Assembly: GCA_964371655.1 (NCBI GenBank)
Contig: CAYJOD010000021.1
Span: 21,687-85,686 of the forward strand
Direction of reading: 5' to 3'
Origin: CAZGSN01 sp964371655
GTDB lineage: Bacteria; Desulfobacterota; Binatia; HRBIN30
Length of the DNA stretch: 64,000 nt
Shown here: piece by piece, positions 15,270 to 23,683 of the stretch
Layout of the letters: every line of letters starts with the position of its first letter
Position numbering within the stretch: the stretch's first letter is position 1
Translations under genes and position numbers: made by a program
Notes under the pieces: model-generated
The model's input: the letters and a program-made list of their open reading frames with translations, nothing else
Database searches by the model: none
What the model was told of the DNA's origin: nothing

Positions 15270-16289
15270 ATGCAGCGTGCGGTCGCAGGTATTGCTCTCA
15301 CGATCTTGGTCGGCGCCGGCTTGTACTGGTGGCGCGCGTACGCGATTCGCGAAGACGCCAATCATGCGATCCGCGGCTCTGGGATCATCGAAGTGACGGA
15401 GGTCGACGTCGCCTTCGAGATTCCCGGCACGGTTGCCGAACGCAACGTCGACGAGGGCTCGCTGATCGATAAGGGCGAGCCGATCGCGCGCTTGCACGAA
15501 CGCGAATATCTGCTGCAGTACGAGCGCGTCTATGCCGCAAAAGCCGCGGCGGCGGCACGCGCCGACCTGGTGCTCAAGGGTCCGCGCGGACGCGAGATCG
15601 ACAGCGCCGTGGCGGCGCTCGATGCCGCCGAGGCCGGGTTGGCGCAGCAACAGCACGAGCTCCGTCGCGTACAATCCCTGTACGAGAACAAGGTTCTCTC
15701 CAACTCCGAGTTCGAGCGCATCAGCGCCGCCGTGGCCGCGATCCAGGCGCAGCGCGACCAGGCGCAAGCGCAAGTCGACATGCTTCGTGAAGGATCGCGC
15801 GCGGAGGAAATCCGCGAGGCACGCAATCGCCTGCAGGAGGCGGAAAAGGCCGTGGAGCTGGCGCAGCTCAACCTCGACCGCTGCCGGCTGTTTGCTCCCA
15901 TCCAAGGACGCATCCTGCTGAAGAGCCGAGAGGTCGGCGAAACCGTCGCCGCCGGAACGCCGATCGTCACTATTGGCGACCTGTCACGCCCGTGGCTCAA
16001 CCTCTACGTCAACGAACGCGATCTCGGCCGTATCGGCCTGGGCATGAAGGCGCAGGTCATGATCGATTCGTTTCCGCAGCAGCCGTTCGAAGGCAAGGTC
16101 ACATTCATCGCCCAGAAGTCGGAGTTCACGCCGAAGAACATTCAAACCCAGGATGAGCGCGTGAAGCTCGTCTACCGTGTGAAGATCGAGCTCGACAACC
16201 GTGACCAGGCCCTCAAGCCGGGGATGCCGGCGGACGCTGTGATTCCGTTGAATCGGGGGCTGGGGGCTGGGGGCTCGCGGCTGGAATGA
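15270..16289 (+). CDS. HlyD-family periplasmic adaptor (membrane fusion protein)
   Basis: 339 residues. N-terminal anchor AVAGIALTILVGAGLYWW, split lipoyl/barrel-sandwich halves (VAFEIPGTVAERNVDEGSLIDKGEPIARL and CRLFAPIQGRILLKSREVGETVAAGTPIV), a helical hairpin between them rich in Glu/Gln/Ala, and a beta-barrel to the end. Links the ABC-2 exporter to an outer-membrane channel encoded elsewhere, as in the E. coli YbhGFSR type. The frame is open far upstream, but conserved sequence begins at 15270. The last residues (GLGAGGSRLE) are encoded by a repeat arm. The stop overlaps the next start by 4 nt. Confidence 0.88.
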   Translation: MQRAVAGIALTILVGAGLYWWRAYAIREDANHAIRGSGIIEVTEVDVAFEIPGTVAERNVDEGSLIDKGEPIARLHEREYLLQYERVYAAKAAAAARADLVLKGPRGREIDSAVAALDAAEAGLAQQQHELRRVQSLYENKVLSNSEFERISAAVAAIQAQRDQAQAQVDMLREGSRAEEIREARNRLQEAEKAVELAQLNLDRCRLFAPIQGRILLKSREVGETVAAGTPIVTIGDLSRPWLNLYVNERDLGRIGLGMKAQVMIDSFPQQPFEGKVTFIAQKSEFTPKNIQTQDERVKLVYRVKIELDNRDQALKPGMPADAVIPLNRGLGAGGSRLE

Positions 16290-16344
16290 GGAGAGCCATG
16301 CAAGCCTCCTCCCCCAGCCACCATCCCCCAGCCACCAACCACCA
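16254..16344. repeat. Stuttered palindrome, GGGGGCT family, across a stop/start overlap
   Basis: Left arm 16255-16284 (7-nt GGGGGCT words) and right arm 16309-16336 (CCCCCAGCCACC words) flank the ATGA overlap of the HlyD and ATPase genes, so both protein ends are repeat-coded. A second, assembly-damaged copy is at 48084-48255. Confidence 0.8.
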
Positions 16345-17269
16345 TCCGCACGCAATCGAGGCTCTCGAAATCACCCGCGATTTTCCAGGCACACAGGCGC
16401 TGCGCGGCGTGACTCTGAACGTTCAACGCGGCGAGCTGTTTGGGATGGTGGGGCCCGACGGCGCTGGGAAGACGACCTTCCTGCGCATTTTGGCCGGACT
16501 GCTCAGCATGTCCGGCGGCAGCGTGCACATCGATGGCATCGACGTCAGCCAAGATCCCGCCGGCGTCAAAGAACGCATCGGCTACATGTCGCAGCGTTTC
16601 AGCTTGTCGGAGACGCTTACCGTCGCCGAGAACCTCCTCTACATCAGCGAAGTGTGGGGTGTGCAGCCGGGCGAACGGCGCAAACGCATCCAGCGCCTGC
16701 TCGAGTTCAGTCGCCTCGGTCCCTTCCAGGATCGACTCGCCCGCAACCTCTCGGGCGGGATGAAGCAGAAGCTCAGTCTCTGCGCCTGCCTCGTGCATCA
16801 GCCGCAGATTCTCCTGCTCGACGAGCCGACCATCGGTGTCGATCCGATCTCACGCCGCGACTTCTGGCTCATCCTCTACGACCTCATGCAGGAGGGATCG
16901 ACGATCCTGCTGTCGACGCCGTACATGGACGAGGCCGAGCGCTGCGGCCGCGTCGGGTTTCTACTCAACGGCAAGCTCATCGCCTGTGGGGCGCCGGCAC
17001 AGTTGCGCCGTGAGCTTGGAACGGTCGTGCTCGATCTCAACTGCGCCGATTCCCGCGCCGCGCGCCGTGCCGTGCTACGCATTCCGGGCATGGACGAAGC
17101 GGTCACCTTCGGCGAGCACTTGCACGTCACCGTGCCGCGCCAGGACTTCGACGCGACGGTCGCCGTCGAGCGCGCGCGTGCGGCCGGAGCGGAGGTGCTC
17201 GGTTGGGCCGTGCGCGAGCCGTCTCTCGAAGACGTGTTCCTGTCGTTCATCCATCGAGGCGAGTCGTGA
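16286..17269 (+). CDS. ABC transporter ATP-binding protein (efflux, first NBD)
   Basis: 327 residues. Walker A GPDGAGKTT, Q-loop YMSQRFSLSETLTV, signature LSGGMKQKLSL, Walker B ILLLDEPTIGVDP, and TPYMDEAERC with a tyrosine-methionine context in place of the usual H-loop histidine (TPYMDEA where the second ATPase has THYMDEA). That substitution could reduce hydrolysis and make this the degenerate site of a heteromeric pair. Residues 1-22 (MQASSPSHHPP) are repeat-coded; an inner ATG at 16298 would shorten them little. Partner of the ATPase at 17586; in E. coli YbhF the two are fused. Confidence 0.9.
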   Translation: MRRAMQASSPSHHPPATNHHPHAIEALEITRDFPGTQALRGVTLNVQRGELFGMVGPDGAGKTTFLRILAGLLSMSGGSVHIDGIDVSQDPAGVKERIGYMSQRFSLSETLTVAENLLYISEVWGVQPGERRKRIQRLLEFSRLGPFQDRLARNLSGGMKQKLSLCACLVHQPQILLLDEPTIGVDPISRRDFWLILYDLMQEGSTILLSTPYMDEAERCGRVGFLLNGKLIACGAPAQLRRELGTVVLDLNCADSRAARRAVLRIPGMDEAVTFGEHLHVTVPRQDFDATVAVERARAAGAEVLGWAVREPSLEDVFLSFIHRGES

Positions 17270-17573
17270 TCCGGGAGCAGGGGGTTACGGGATCAGGGGT
17301 TGGGAAGGCCTCCCCTAACAGCCTAACCCTGATCTCTCACCAAGGAATTTCACCACGGAGACACGGAGGCACGGAGAAGACGGATGGTTCAGGGGTGATT
17401 TCGATCTTAATTTGGGCACAGGGTGAACGTTCGAACCGCCGGGGCGTCCGCGAACGATCTCTCTCTGATCGGCTGCAATCGCCATGGTCTTCCTTCTTCC
17501 ACTCCGTGTCTCCGTGCCTCCGTGGTGAGAAATGCGGGCTATCCCCTACCCCCTTAACCCCCGGATCGACAGG
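17268..17573. repeat. GATCCGGGAG stuttered palindrome interrupted by CCACGGAG stuttered palindrome
   Basis: Outer family: left arm 17268-17303 (8-nt CGGGAGCA/GGGGGTTA/CGGGATCA words); the right arm is in two parts, 17311-17332 and 17540-17572, which join across the inner element to match the left arm's complement. Inner family: 17341-17533, arms 17350-17380 (CCACGGAG, ACACGGAG, GCACGGAG) and 17497-17530 (complement, with word order changed). Fills the whole gap between the two ATPase genes. Confidence 0.75.
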
Positions 17574-17585
17574 GACCATTGCGGC

Positions 17586-18530
17586 ATGAGCGACTATGCC
17601 GTCGACGTCCGTGGTCTGACGCGCGTATTCGGCGACTTCGTCGCCGTCGATCACGTCGATCTGCAAGTCGATGCAGGCACCGTGTTCGGCTTCCTCGGTC
17701 CGAACGGTGCCGGCAAGTCGACGACGATCCGCATGCTGTGCGGGATTCTGCGGCCGAGCGCCGGCGAGGGCACGGTCGGTGGATTCGATATCCGGCGTCA
17801 GAGCGAGCAATTGAAGAGCCGCATCGGATACATGTCGCAGAAGTTTTCGCTGTACGAGGATCTGACCGTCCACGAGAATCTGCAGTTCTTCGCCGGCATC
17901 TACAATGTGCGCGGCGCGCAGCGTACGGCGCGCATCGAGTGGGCGCTGGAGATGGCGGGGCTGAAAGGCCGCGAGAAGATGATGACCAAGGATCTCGCCG
18001 GCGGCTGGCGGCAACGTCTGGCGTTGGGTTGCGCGATCCTGCACGAGCCGCCGATGCTCTTCCTCGACGAACCCACCTCGGGTGTCGACCCGGCGTCGCG
18101 GCGCAACTTCTGGGAGATGATCGAGGAGCTTTCGGGGCGCGGTATCACTGTGTTCGTCACCACGCACTACATGGACGAAGCCGAGCACTGTGCCACCCTC
18201 GCCTTGATCTACGGGGGTAAGGTCGTCGCCTCCGGCAGCCCCGCCGAGCTCAAGGGCCGCTACATGTCGCGTGCCCTGCTCGAGCTCAACTGCAGCGACC
18301 TCATGGGCGCGTACGCGGCGCTCAAGCACGATCCGGCCTTGGCGAGCGTGGCGCTGTTCGGCAGCAACCTGCACATCGTTGCCGATGTCGAGGCCGCGGC
18401 GCGGGCGGCGATTGCGGCGCGGCTGCAACCCGAAGGCATCGTCGTTCACCACGTCGAGCGCATCGCGCCCTCGCTCGAAGACGCATTCGTCGCGATCATC
18501 GAGCGTACCGGCGAAGGAACGGGCCAATGA
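17586..18530 (+). CDS. ABC transporter ATP-binding protein (efflux, second NBD)
   Basis: 314 residues. Walker A GPNGAGKST, Q-loop YMSQKFSLYEDLTV, signature LAGGWRQRLALG (variant of LSGGQ), Walker B MLFLDEPTSGVDP, H-loop THYMDEAEHC. The C-terminal segment matches the first NBD in length and in HHVERIAPSLEDAFVAII. Start at MSDYAVDV (17586); the in-frame ATG at 17532 lies in the repeat. The stop TGA overlaps an ATG (ATGA at 18527) that opens a frame broken by the next repeat, evidence that the permease was once directly coupled here. Confidence 0.92.
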   Translation: MSDYAVDVRGLTRVFGDFVAVDHVDLQVDAGTVFGFLGPNGAGKSTTIRMLCGILRPSAGEGTVGGFDIRRQSEQLKSRIGYMSQKFSLYEDLTVHENLQFFAGIYNVRGAQRTARIEWALEMAGLKGREKMMTKDLAGGWRQRLALGCAILHEPPMLFLDEPTSGVDPASRRNFWEMIEELSGRGITVFVTTHYMDEAEHCATLALIYGGKVVASGSPAELKGRYMSRALLELNCSDLMGAYAALKHDPALASVALFGSNLHIVADVEAAARAAIAARLQPEGIVVHHVERIAPSLEDAFVAIIERTGEGTGQ

Positions 18531-18589
18531 GCGCTCTGGCCTGGGAGATACCATCCTCTAGGGGACGTCTCGACTTTGCCCCTTTGGCC

Positions 18590-18820
18590 GGCCCCCGCCG
18601 GCCCGGTGGTATAGGCTTCCAGCCTGTACCACCGGGAGTTGCGGTGAGTGCAGGTGCGCAAAGCTGTGCTTCGGCATTCGATAAAGACGGCCAGCTGCAC
18701 CTGCCTCAGGTCGTCGCAGCAGCCGCCCCGGTAAGTGCACGGTTGCAAGTGAGGTTGAATGCGCACCCACGGGCGAAATGTCCTTGGTGGTACAGGCTGG
18801 AAGCCTATACCACCAAGGTT
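18590..18820. repeat. Paired inverted hairpins, GGTGGTATAGGC family
   Basis: Hairpin 18602-18636 and hairpin 18782-18818 have 29-nt cores that are exact reverse complements of each other (GGTGGTATAGGCTTCC against its complement), so they can fold singly or pair over 180 nt. The element separates the ATPase and permease genes. The rest of 18531-18921 shows no gene. Confidence 0.8.
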
Positions 18821-18921
18821 GCTTCAACCCCGGTGAGACATTCGAAATGGCAAACAGCGCCGGCAAGGTGGCGGCGTTCCCAGGGACCATCGCCACGCCC
18901 GAGCCTGGAGCCGGTGATCGT

Positions 18922-20055
18922 ATGAAACGGAGAAGAGGCCTGTCGTTGCGCACGATCCGCGCCATCATGCGCCGCGAGTTCATCGACGTGCTCCGCGATC
19001 GCCGCAGTCTCATCCTCACGTTCCTCTATCCGATCAGCATGCTGATCATGTACGGCTACGGCATCCGCTACGACGTCGACAACGTCCCTCTGACCATCCT
19101 CGACTATGACAAGACGGCGGAGAGCCGTGACCTGTGCGAGCAGATGCTGCGTTCGAAGTACTTCCAGCTGGTACGCTGGGCGCGCAATGAAGGCGACGTC
19201 GAGTACGATCTGACCACCGACGCGAGCAAGGCGGCGCTGATCATTCCTGCCGATTTCGGTGCACGGGTGCGAGCCCACGAGCCGGTGTCGGTGCAAGCCA
19301 TCGTCGACGGTTCCGACTCCAACACCGCCACCATCGCCCAGGGCTACGTCCTCGCCATGATCGGCCGCTTTACCCAACTCAAGATCCAGGACACCACGCT
19401 CAGCGCGCCTTTGATCGATGTGAAGAGCCGGGTCTGGTACAACCCGGAGCTCAAGAGCGTGAACTTCATCGTGCCCGGGGTCATCGCCGTGATCATGATG
19501 ATCGTCGGTGCGATCCTGACGGCGTTGGCGATCGTCAAGGAGAAGGAGCGTGGCACCATCGAGCAGATTCTAGTCTCGCCGATCCGACCAATTGAGATGA
19601 TGATCGGCAAGCTCATCCCCTACGTCCTGATCGCCTACATCGATCTCGTCATCGTGATTGTGGCCGGCTACTTGGTCTTCGCGGTGCCGATCAAGGGCAG
19701 CCTGGGGCAGCTCGCCTTCTTCTCGCTGTTCTACCTGATCGCCTCGTTGGGTACGGGAGTGTTCGTGTCGACGATCGCCGATAACATGCGCAGCGCCATG
19801 CTGGCGGCGATCTTCATTTCGCTGATGCCGTCGATTCTGCTTTCCGGGTTTGTCTTTCCGCTCGAGCACATGCCGGTCGGCGTCCGGCTCGTGTCGTACT
19901 TCTTCCCCGGCCGCTACTTCGTGACCGCCATCCGCGGCATCTATCTGCGCGGCGTCGGCATTGAAGTGCTGTGGCCACAAGCGCTGGCGCTTCTCGTCTT
20001 CTGTATCGTCATCGTCTCGCTGAGCGCGAGCCGGTTCCAGGACAAGTTGGGATGA
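18922..20055 (+). CDS. ABC-2 type permease, efflux subunit 1
   Basis: 377 residues, the usual length for YbhS/YbhR-type permeases. One N-terminal membrane helix (SLILTFLYPISMLIMYGYGI), a periplasmic domain of about 150 residues, then five C-terminal helices (FIVPGVIAVIMMIVGAILTALAIV through LLVFCIVIVSLSA). EKERGTIEQILVSPIRPIEMMIGKLIPYV is the conserved cytoplasmic loop that contacts the ATPase. Start at 18922 (MKRRRGLS) for alignment with subunit 2; the frame extends to 18778 through repeat DNA. The substrate may be a lipophilic drug or metabolite; not determinable. Confidence 0.88.
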   Translation: MKRRRGLSLRTIRAIMRREFIDVLRDRRSLILTFLYPISMLIMYGYGIRYDVDNVPLTILDYDKTAESRDLCEQMLRSKYFQLVRWARNEGDVEYDLTTDASKAALIIPADFGARVRAHEPVSVQAIVDGSDSNTATIAQGYVLAMIGRFTQLKIQDTTLSAPLIDVKSRVWYNPELKSVNFIVPGVIAVIMMIVGAILTALAIVKEKERGTIEQILVSPIRPIEMMIGKLIPYVLIAYIDLVIVIVAGYLVFAVPIKGSLGQLAFFSLFYLIASLGTGVFVSTIADNMRSAMLAAIFISLMPSILLSGFVFPLEHMPVGVRLVSYFFPGRYFVTAIRGIYLRGVGIEVLWPQALALLVFCIVIVSLSASRFQDKLG

Positions 20056-20060
20056 CGCAG

Positions 20061-20158
20061 GCGCGTATCTCGTATCTCGTGAAGCGTATCTCGTCGATCC
20101 CGACGTTCCAGCGTCGGGCTGCCTTCGAGAAACGAGATACGAGATACGAGATACGGAT
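20061..20158. repeat. Stuttered palindrome, CGTATCTC family
   Basis: Left arm 20062-20094 (8-nt CGTATCTC words) and right arm 20127-20156 (GAGATACG words) between the two permease genes. Confidence 0.8.
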
Positions 20159-20179
20159 CGGGCGGGAGGGGGGTTGCTG

Positions 20180-21316
20180 ATGGGGGCGTCGATCGCTCGC
20201 ATCTTCCACCTGGTGTGGAAGGAGGTCATCCAGGCGACGCGTGATCGACAGATGTTCTCCATGATGTTGATCATGCCGATCCTGGAGCTGTTCATCTTCG
20301 GTTACGTGGTCGCCACCGACATCGACAACATCTCTCTGGCAGTGTGCGACTACGACCAGTCGGCGCAGAGCCGCGACTACGTCGAGCACATCGTGCGCAG
20401 CGGCTACTTTCGCATCGACGCGCCATGCACGGGCATCCAGGACGTCAACCGCCTGCTCGACGACAGCCTGGTGAAAGTAGTGTTGAGCATCCCGCCGGAC
20501 TTCTCGGAAAGGCTCAAGCGCGGGCAGAGCGCCGACGTCATGGCCGCGATCGACGGTAGCAACTCGAACATTGCGATGATCGCCGCCGGCTACCTGGGGC
20601 AGATCACGCTGGCCAGTGCGGTCGACGTGGTGTTCTCCGGCCACGGTGCCGGGCCGATGATCGCGCGCCATCCGCTGGTGCAGGTCGAGCCGCGCGTATG
20701 GTTCAACCCGGAGCTGCGCAGCGTGCGCTTTATGGTTCCTGGAATCATCTGCGTGCTGCTGATGGAGTCGCTGGTGATTCTAACCGCGATGGCCATCGCG
20801 CGCGAAAAAGAGCAAGGCACGATGGAGCAGCTGATCGTCACACCGATCCGCTCCTTCGAGCTCATCATCGGCAAGGCGATTCCGTACATCGGCCTCGGCT
20901 ATCTCAACGCCGCCATCGTCATGCTGGTGGGAACGTTCTGGTTCGATATCGAGATCCGCGGCAGCATCCCGCTGCTGCTGTTCATGACCGGCCTCTTCAT
21001 CCTCACCTCGCTCGGCCTCGGCCTGATGGTGTCGGCGGTGTCGAACACGCAGCAGCAAGCGTCGATGGGCGGGCAGTTCGTCATCCTGCCAAGCATGTTC
21101 TTCTCCGGCTTCATGTTTCCGATCTCGAGCATGCCGCAGATGGTGCAGAACCTGACCTACCTCATCCCGCTACGCTACTACATCACCGTCATCCGCGGCA
21201 TCTTCCTCAAAGGCGCCGGCTGGGCCGAGCTCAAAGACGAAGCGGCAATCCTGGCCGCGTTCGGAGTGGTGATCCTCACCGTCGCCAGCATCACCTTCCG
21301 CAAGCAGATACGCTGA
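20180..21316 (+). CDS. ABC-2 type permease, efflux subunit 2
   Basis: 378 residues with the same plan as subunit 1 (TM1 MLIMPILELFIFGYVVATDI, five C-terminal helices, loop REKEQGTMEQLIVTPIRSFELIIGKAIPYI), so the pair forms a heterodimeric channel. ATG at 20180 with GGGAGGGGGG upstream. Last gene of the operon. Confidence 0.9.
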   Translation: MGASIARIFHLVWKEVIQATRDRQMFSMMLIMPILELFIFGYVVATDIDNISLAVCDYDQSAQSRDYVEHIVRSGYFRIDAPCTGIQDVNRLLDDSLVKVVLSIPPDFSERLKRGQSADVMAAIDGSNSNIAMIAAGYLGQITLASAVDVVFSGHGAGPMIARHPLVQVEPRVWFNPELRSVRFMVPGIICVLLMESLVILTAMAIAREKEQGTMEQLIVTPIRSFELIIGKAIPYIGLGYLNAAIVMLVGTFWFDIEIRGSIPLLLFMTGLFILTSLGLGLMVSAVSNTQQQASMGGQFVILPSMFFSGFMFPISSMPQMVQNLTYLIPLRYYITVIRGIFLKGAGWAELKDEAAILAAFGVVILTVASITFRKQIR

Positions 21317-21356
21317 GCGCGGGAGAGATCGTCCGCGCAGAGCTCCAGCTCCCATC

Positions 21357-21582
21357 CCTTGGCGGCTTCGCGTCTTTGCGCGAGTCAAACTCAGATTCTT
21401 CTCGCGCCAAGGCGCAAAGACGCCAAGGTCAGGAACGAAGAGGCAATCAAGGTCGAGAACCCGAAGCTCGTCGGAATCGGTTCTCGATCGTCTCCGGTTC
21501 TGCCAGGCATCCAATCTTCCCTTGGCGCCTTTGCATCTTTGCGCGAGACAAAGTCAGATGTTTCCCGCGCCAAGGCGCGCAA
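21357..21582. repeat. Two copies of a CGCAAAGACGCCAAGG palindrome
   Basis: Copy 21357-21428 and copy 21516-21582, each with CTTGGCG...CTTTGCGCGAG on the left and CGCGCCAAGGCGC on the right around a similar A/T-richer loop (CTCAGATTCTTC, GTCAGATGTTTC). They fill most of 21317-21674, where I see no gene. Confidence 0.75.
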
Positions 21583-21674
21583 CTCGCGTTGACGCCTTCA
21601 CCCGAACTCGACTACGCTGCGACTGGAGGTAGACGACAACGGACAAACGCGAACGCGGTGGTTTCCTGACGGTG

Positions 21675-22052
21675 ATGGCGGTTCTCTATGGCGTGCTGAC
21701 CATCTCAAATTTCACGAAGGCGCTGCAGTACATCCTCAACCCCAAGGTTGGCGGCATCGTCATCTTCGGGGTGCGGTTCGAAGCGGTGGCGTCGAACCTG
21801 GTGCTCGGCCCGCTCATGGGCCTGGTCATCGGCACCTATGCGTACGGGCTGTGGAAGCTGAAGCCGTGGGTGGGAACGTTGTCGATCGTCTACGCGTTCT
21901 ACGTGCCGTTGAACCTCGTCATCTTCTGGTATCGGCACAACGGCGTCGACGCGCCGCCGCTCAGCTTTCTCCTCGCTTACCTCGCGGTGGCCTTCACCGG
22001 CTCGATCGGCACCGCCTTGTATCTCGCCTACCATCCGGAGAAGTGGCGCTAG
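21675..22052 (+). CDS. Hypothetical membrane protein, four TM segments
   Basis: 125 residues. Four hydrophobic helices: MAVLYGVLTISNFTKAL, LVLGPLMGLVIGTYAYGLW, VGTLSIVYAFYVPLNLVIFWY and LLAYLAVAFTGSIGTALYLAY. Codon use matches the neighbourhood. GTG at 21672 is an alternative start. No family recognised and no operon partner; flanked by repeats on both sides. Confidence 0.6.
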   Translation: MAVLYGVLTISNFTKALQYILNPKVGGIVIFGVRFEAVASNLVLGPLMGLVIGTYAYGLWKLKPWVGTLSIVYAFYVPLNLVIFWYRHNGVDAPPLSFLLAYLAVAFTGSIGTALYLAYHPEKWR

Positions 22053-22061
22053 CCCGCAATG

Positions 22062-22225
22062 CCAGCTCCCCTCTCCCGCGCCACTTCCGGCGCGGGAGAG
22101 GGTTAGGGTGAGGGCCATCGGTGGAGGAAGCATTGTGAAGAATCGGATCCCTCACCCCCACCCTCTCCCGCGGGTATTGCGGGAGAGGGAGTGCTTCCAA
22201 ACACCGGCGCTGCTTGGGTTGCGGG
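22062..22225. repeat. CCCTCTCCCGC double-hairpin repeat, copy 1
   Basis: Two hairpins (CCCTCTCCCGC...GCGGGAGAGGG) in opposite orientation, joined by TTAGGGTGAGGG and CCCTCACCCC. It continues into TTCCAAACACCGGCGCTGC, also seen at 39310 and 45400. A half CTGTGGTGAGAAATGC fragment of the CCACGGAG family follows at 22240-22270. Confidence 0.8.
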
Positions 22226-22295
22226 TGTCAGCCAGCGCTGTGATCTCTGTGCCTCTGTGGTGAGAAATGCAGCTTAGACGAGGCGGGAGAGGGTG

Positions 22296-22982
22296 ATGCA
22301 GCCGACCTCCGAAACGATCGCGTTCTACTTCGACTACATCTCGAACAACGCCTACCTCGCGTGGCGCGTCCTGCCCGAGCTGGCGCGGCGTTACGGCAAG
22401 CGTATCGAGCCCATCCCCGTCCTGTTCGCCGGGCTCCTGGAAGCACATGGCCAACTCGGCCCGGCGGAGATTCCGCCCAAGACCTATTGGATGTGGCGTA
22501 ACACTTCGCGCAAAGCGGCGCTGCTCGGGATACCGTTGAATCCGCCGCGCTTTCATCCGTTCAATCCCTTGCTGGCGCTGCGCGTATCCTCCCTGGCTAT
22601 CGCCGCCGACAAGCGCCGCGACTTGATCGATGCGCTTTTCGACGCCGTGTGGGTTCATAGCCTGCACGTGAGCGAAGCCGCCGTCGTCGCCGCGATCGCG
22701 ACCGGCGTCGGTCTGCCGGGGGCGGAGCTCGTCGAGCAGGCGCAGCAGCCTGAGGTGAAGGCACGGCTACGCCAGCAAACCGATGAGGCGATCGGGCGCG
22801 GCGTCTTCGGGGTGCCGACGATGATCGTCGGCGACGAGCTGTTCTGGGGCTACGACGATTTCCCCTACCTGGAGATGCATCTCGCCGGCAAGGATCCGCT
22901 GCAGTCGCGGCCGGACACGGCGGTGATGCACACCGCACCGAGCGCTTCGGCGCGGCGCCGACGGTTCCGTGAGCCCGACTGA
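22296..22982 (+). CDS. DsbA-fold 2-hydroxychromene-2-carboxylate isomerase / kappa GST-like protein
   Basis: 228 residues. IAFYFDYISNNAYLAWRVL is the N-terminal thioredoxin-fold motif with Ser-Asn-Asn where HCCA isomerases carry SPY; IPPKTYWMWRNTSRKAALLGIPLNPP and RGVFGVPTMIVGDELFWGYDD are the inserted helical domain and the cis-Pro loop. No CxxC, so not a disulfide oxidoreductase. In aromatic degradation this enzyme isomerises a glutathione-dependent intermediate, but no such pathway genes are adjacent. GGGAGAGG upstream of GTGATG. Confidence 0.85.
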   Translation: MQPTSETIAFYFDYISNNAYLAWRVLPELARRYGKRIEPIPVLFAGLLEAHGQLGPAEIPPKTYWMWRNTSRKAALLGIPLNPPRFHPFNPLLALRVSSLAIAADKRRDLIDALFDAVWVHSLHVSEAAVVAAIATGVGLPGAELVEQAQQPEVKARLRQQTDEAIGRGVFGVPTMIVGDELFWGYDDFPYLEMHLAGKDPLQSRPDTAVMHTAPSASARRRRFREPD

Positions 22983-23000
22983 CGGTTCGGGAGTCATACA

Positions 23001-23099
23001 AACAAAGGGACTGAGGGACAAAGGGATCAGGGGCAAAGGGAAGACGGAACCTGAGCATCTCTTCCCTCTATCCCTTTGCCCCTTGATCCCTCGACCCCT
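23001..23099. repeat. Stuttered palindrome, AAAGGGAC family, copy 1
   Basis: Left arm 23003-23043 (8-nt words AAAGGGAC, TGAGGGAC, AAAGGGAT) and right arm 23061-23098 (complement). Second copy at 59940-60036. Confidence 0.8.
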
Positions 23100-23159
23100 A
23101 CGGAGTTTGCTCGCGCCGCGAGTACAGTTCGAGCCCGCCGCAGCGGCCCGCAGACTCCG

Positions 23160-23573
23160 TCAGCTCGCGAGCCGCAGGCGGCGCTGCACCGCGGGATAGT
23201 GAAACGCAAGAGCAAAGAGCCCGAGCAGGAGGGCTTGCAGGCACCAGGTCGGGACGATGCGCCAGACGCTGAGGTCACCGGCGACCACAGCCGCGATCTC
23301 GGTGACGACAAGACCGTAGATCACGAACACGGTGAGCGCCGCGACGAATTGCCGCTGCAGCGGCTGTCGATACGCCCACAGCAGGAGCAGCGTCCACCCG
23401 AACATCAAGGACGCGCCGTAACCCATCGCGAAGCGATACGGCCCGCTGGCGGCGTCGAAACCCCAGAGCAGCCTGGCCATCGGCGGAAACAGCATCGGAA
23501 TCAACGCCAGCGCATCGGTGATCGCACCGGCCAGGAAGGCCATACGCAGAAGTCGTTCTTGTCGAGCGTGCAT
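23160..23573 (-). CDS. Hypothetical membrane protein, four TM segments
   Basis: 137 residues. Helices around MAFLAGAITDALALIPMLF, FAMGYGASLMFGWTLLLLWAY, FVAALTVFVIYGLVVTEIAAVV and PTWCLQALLLGLFALAF, with a basic C-terminus. No family named with confidence. Minus strand, followed upstream by two tiny membrane-protein genes in the same direction. Confidence 0.6.
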   Translation of the reverse strand: MHARQERLLRMAFLAGAITDALALIPMLFPPMARLLWGFDAASGPYRFAMGYGASLMFGWTLLLLWAYRQPLQRQFVAALTVFVIYGLVVTEIAAVVAGDLSVWRIVPTWCLQALLLGLFALAFHYPAVQRRLRLAS

Positions 23574-23593
23574 CGATCGCGGGGCGGCGGGTG

Positions 23594-23683
23594 CTAACGA
23601 CGCCCGTGACGGCTGGCCTCAAGGACGACCAGGGCAAGGCCGGTGATGAAGATAGCGAGCCCGATTACTGGTGCCCATTCCAT
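23594..23683 (-). CDS. 29-residue single-helix membrane peptide
   Basis: MEWAPVIGLAIFITGLALVV then LEASRHGRR. Its ATG overlaps the stop of the 75-residue gene upstream (TAATG), a sign of coupled translation. Too short for routine gene callers. The pairing with a two-helix 75-residue protein looks like a conserved gene pair, but I cannot verify that here. Confidence 0.5.
   Translation of the reverse strand: MEWAPVIGLAIFITGLALVVLEASRHGRR

Noticed and set aside
18527..18925. 132-codon frame starting at the ATGA overlap after NBD2
   Set aside because: Consists mostly of translated hairpin repeat and is not in frame with the permease; treated as a relic of former coupling.
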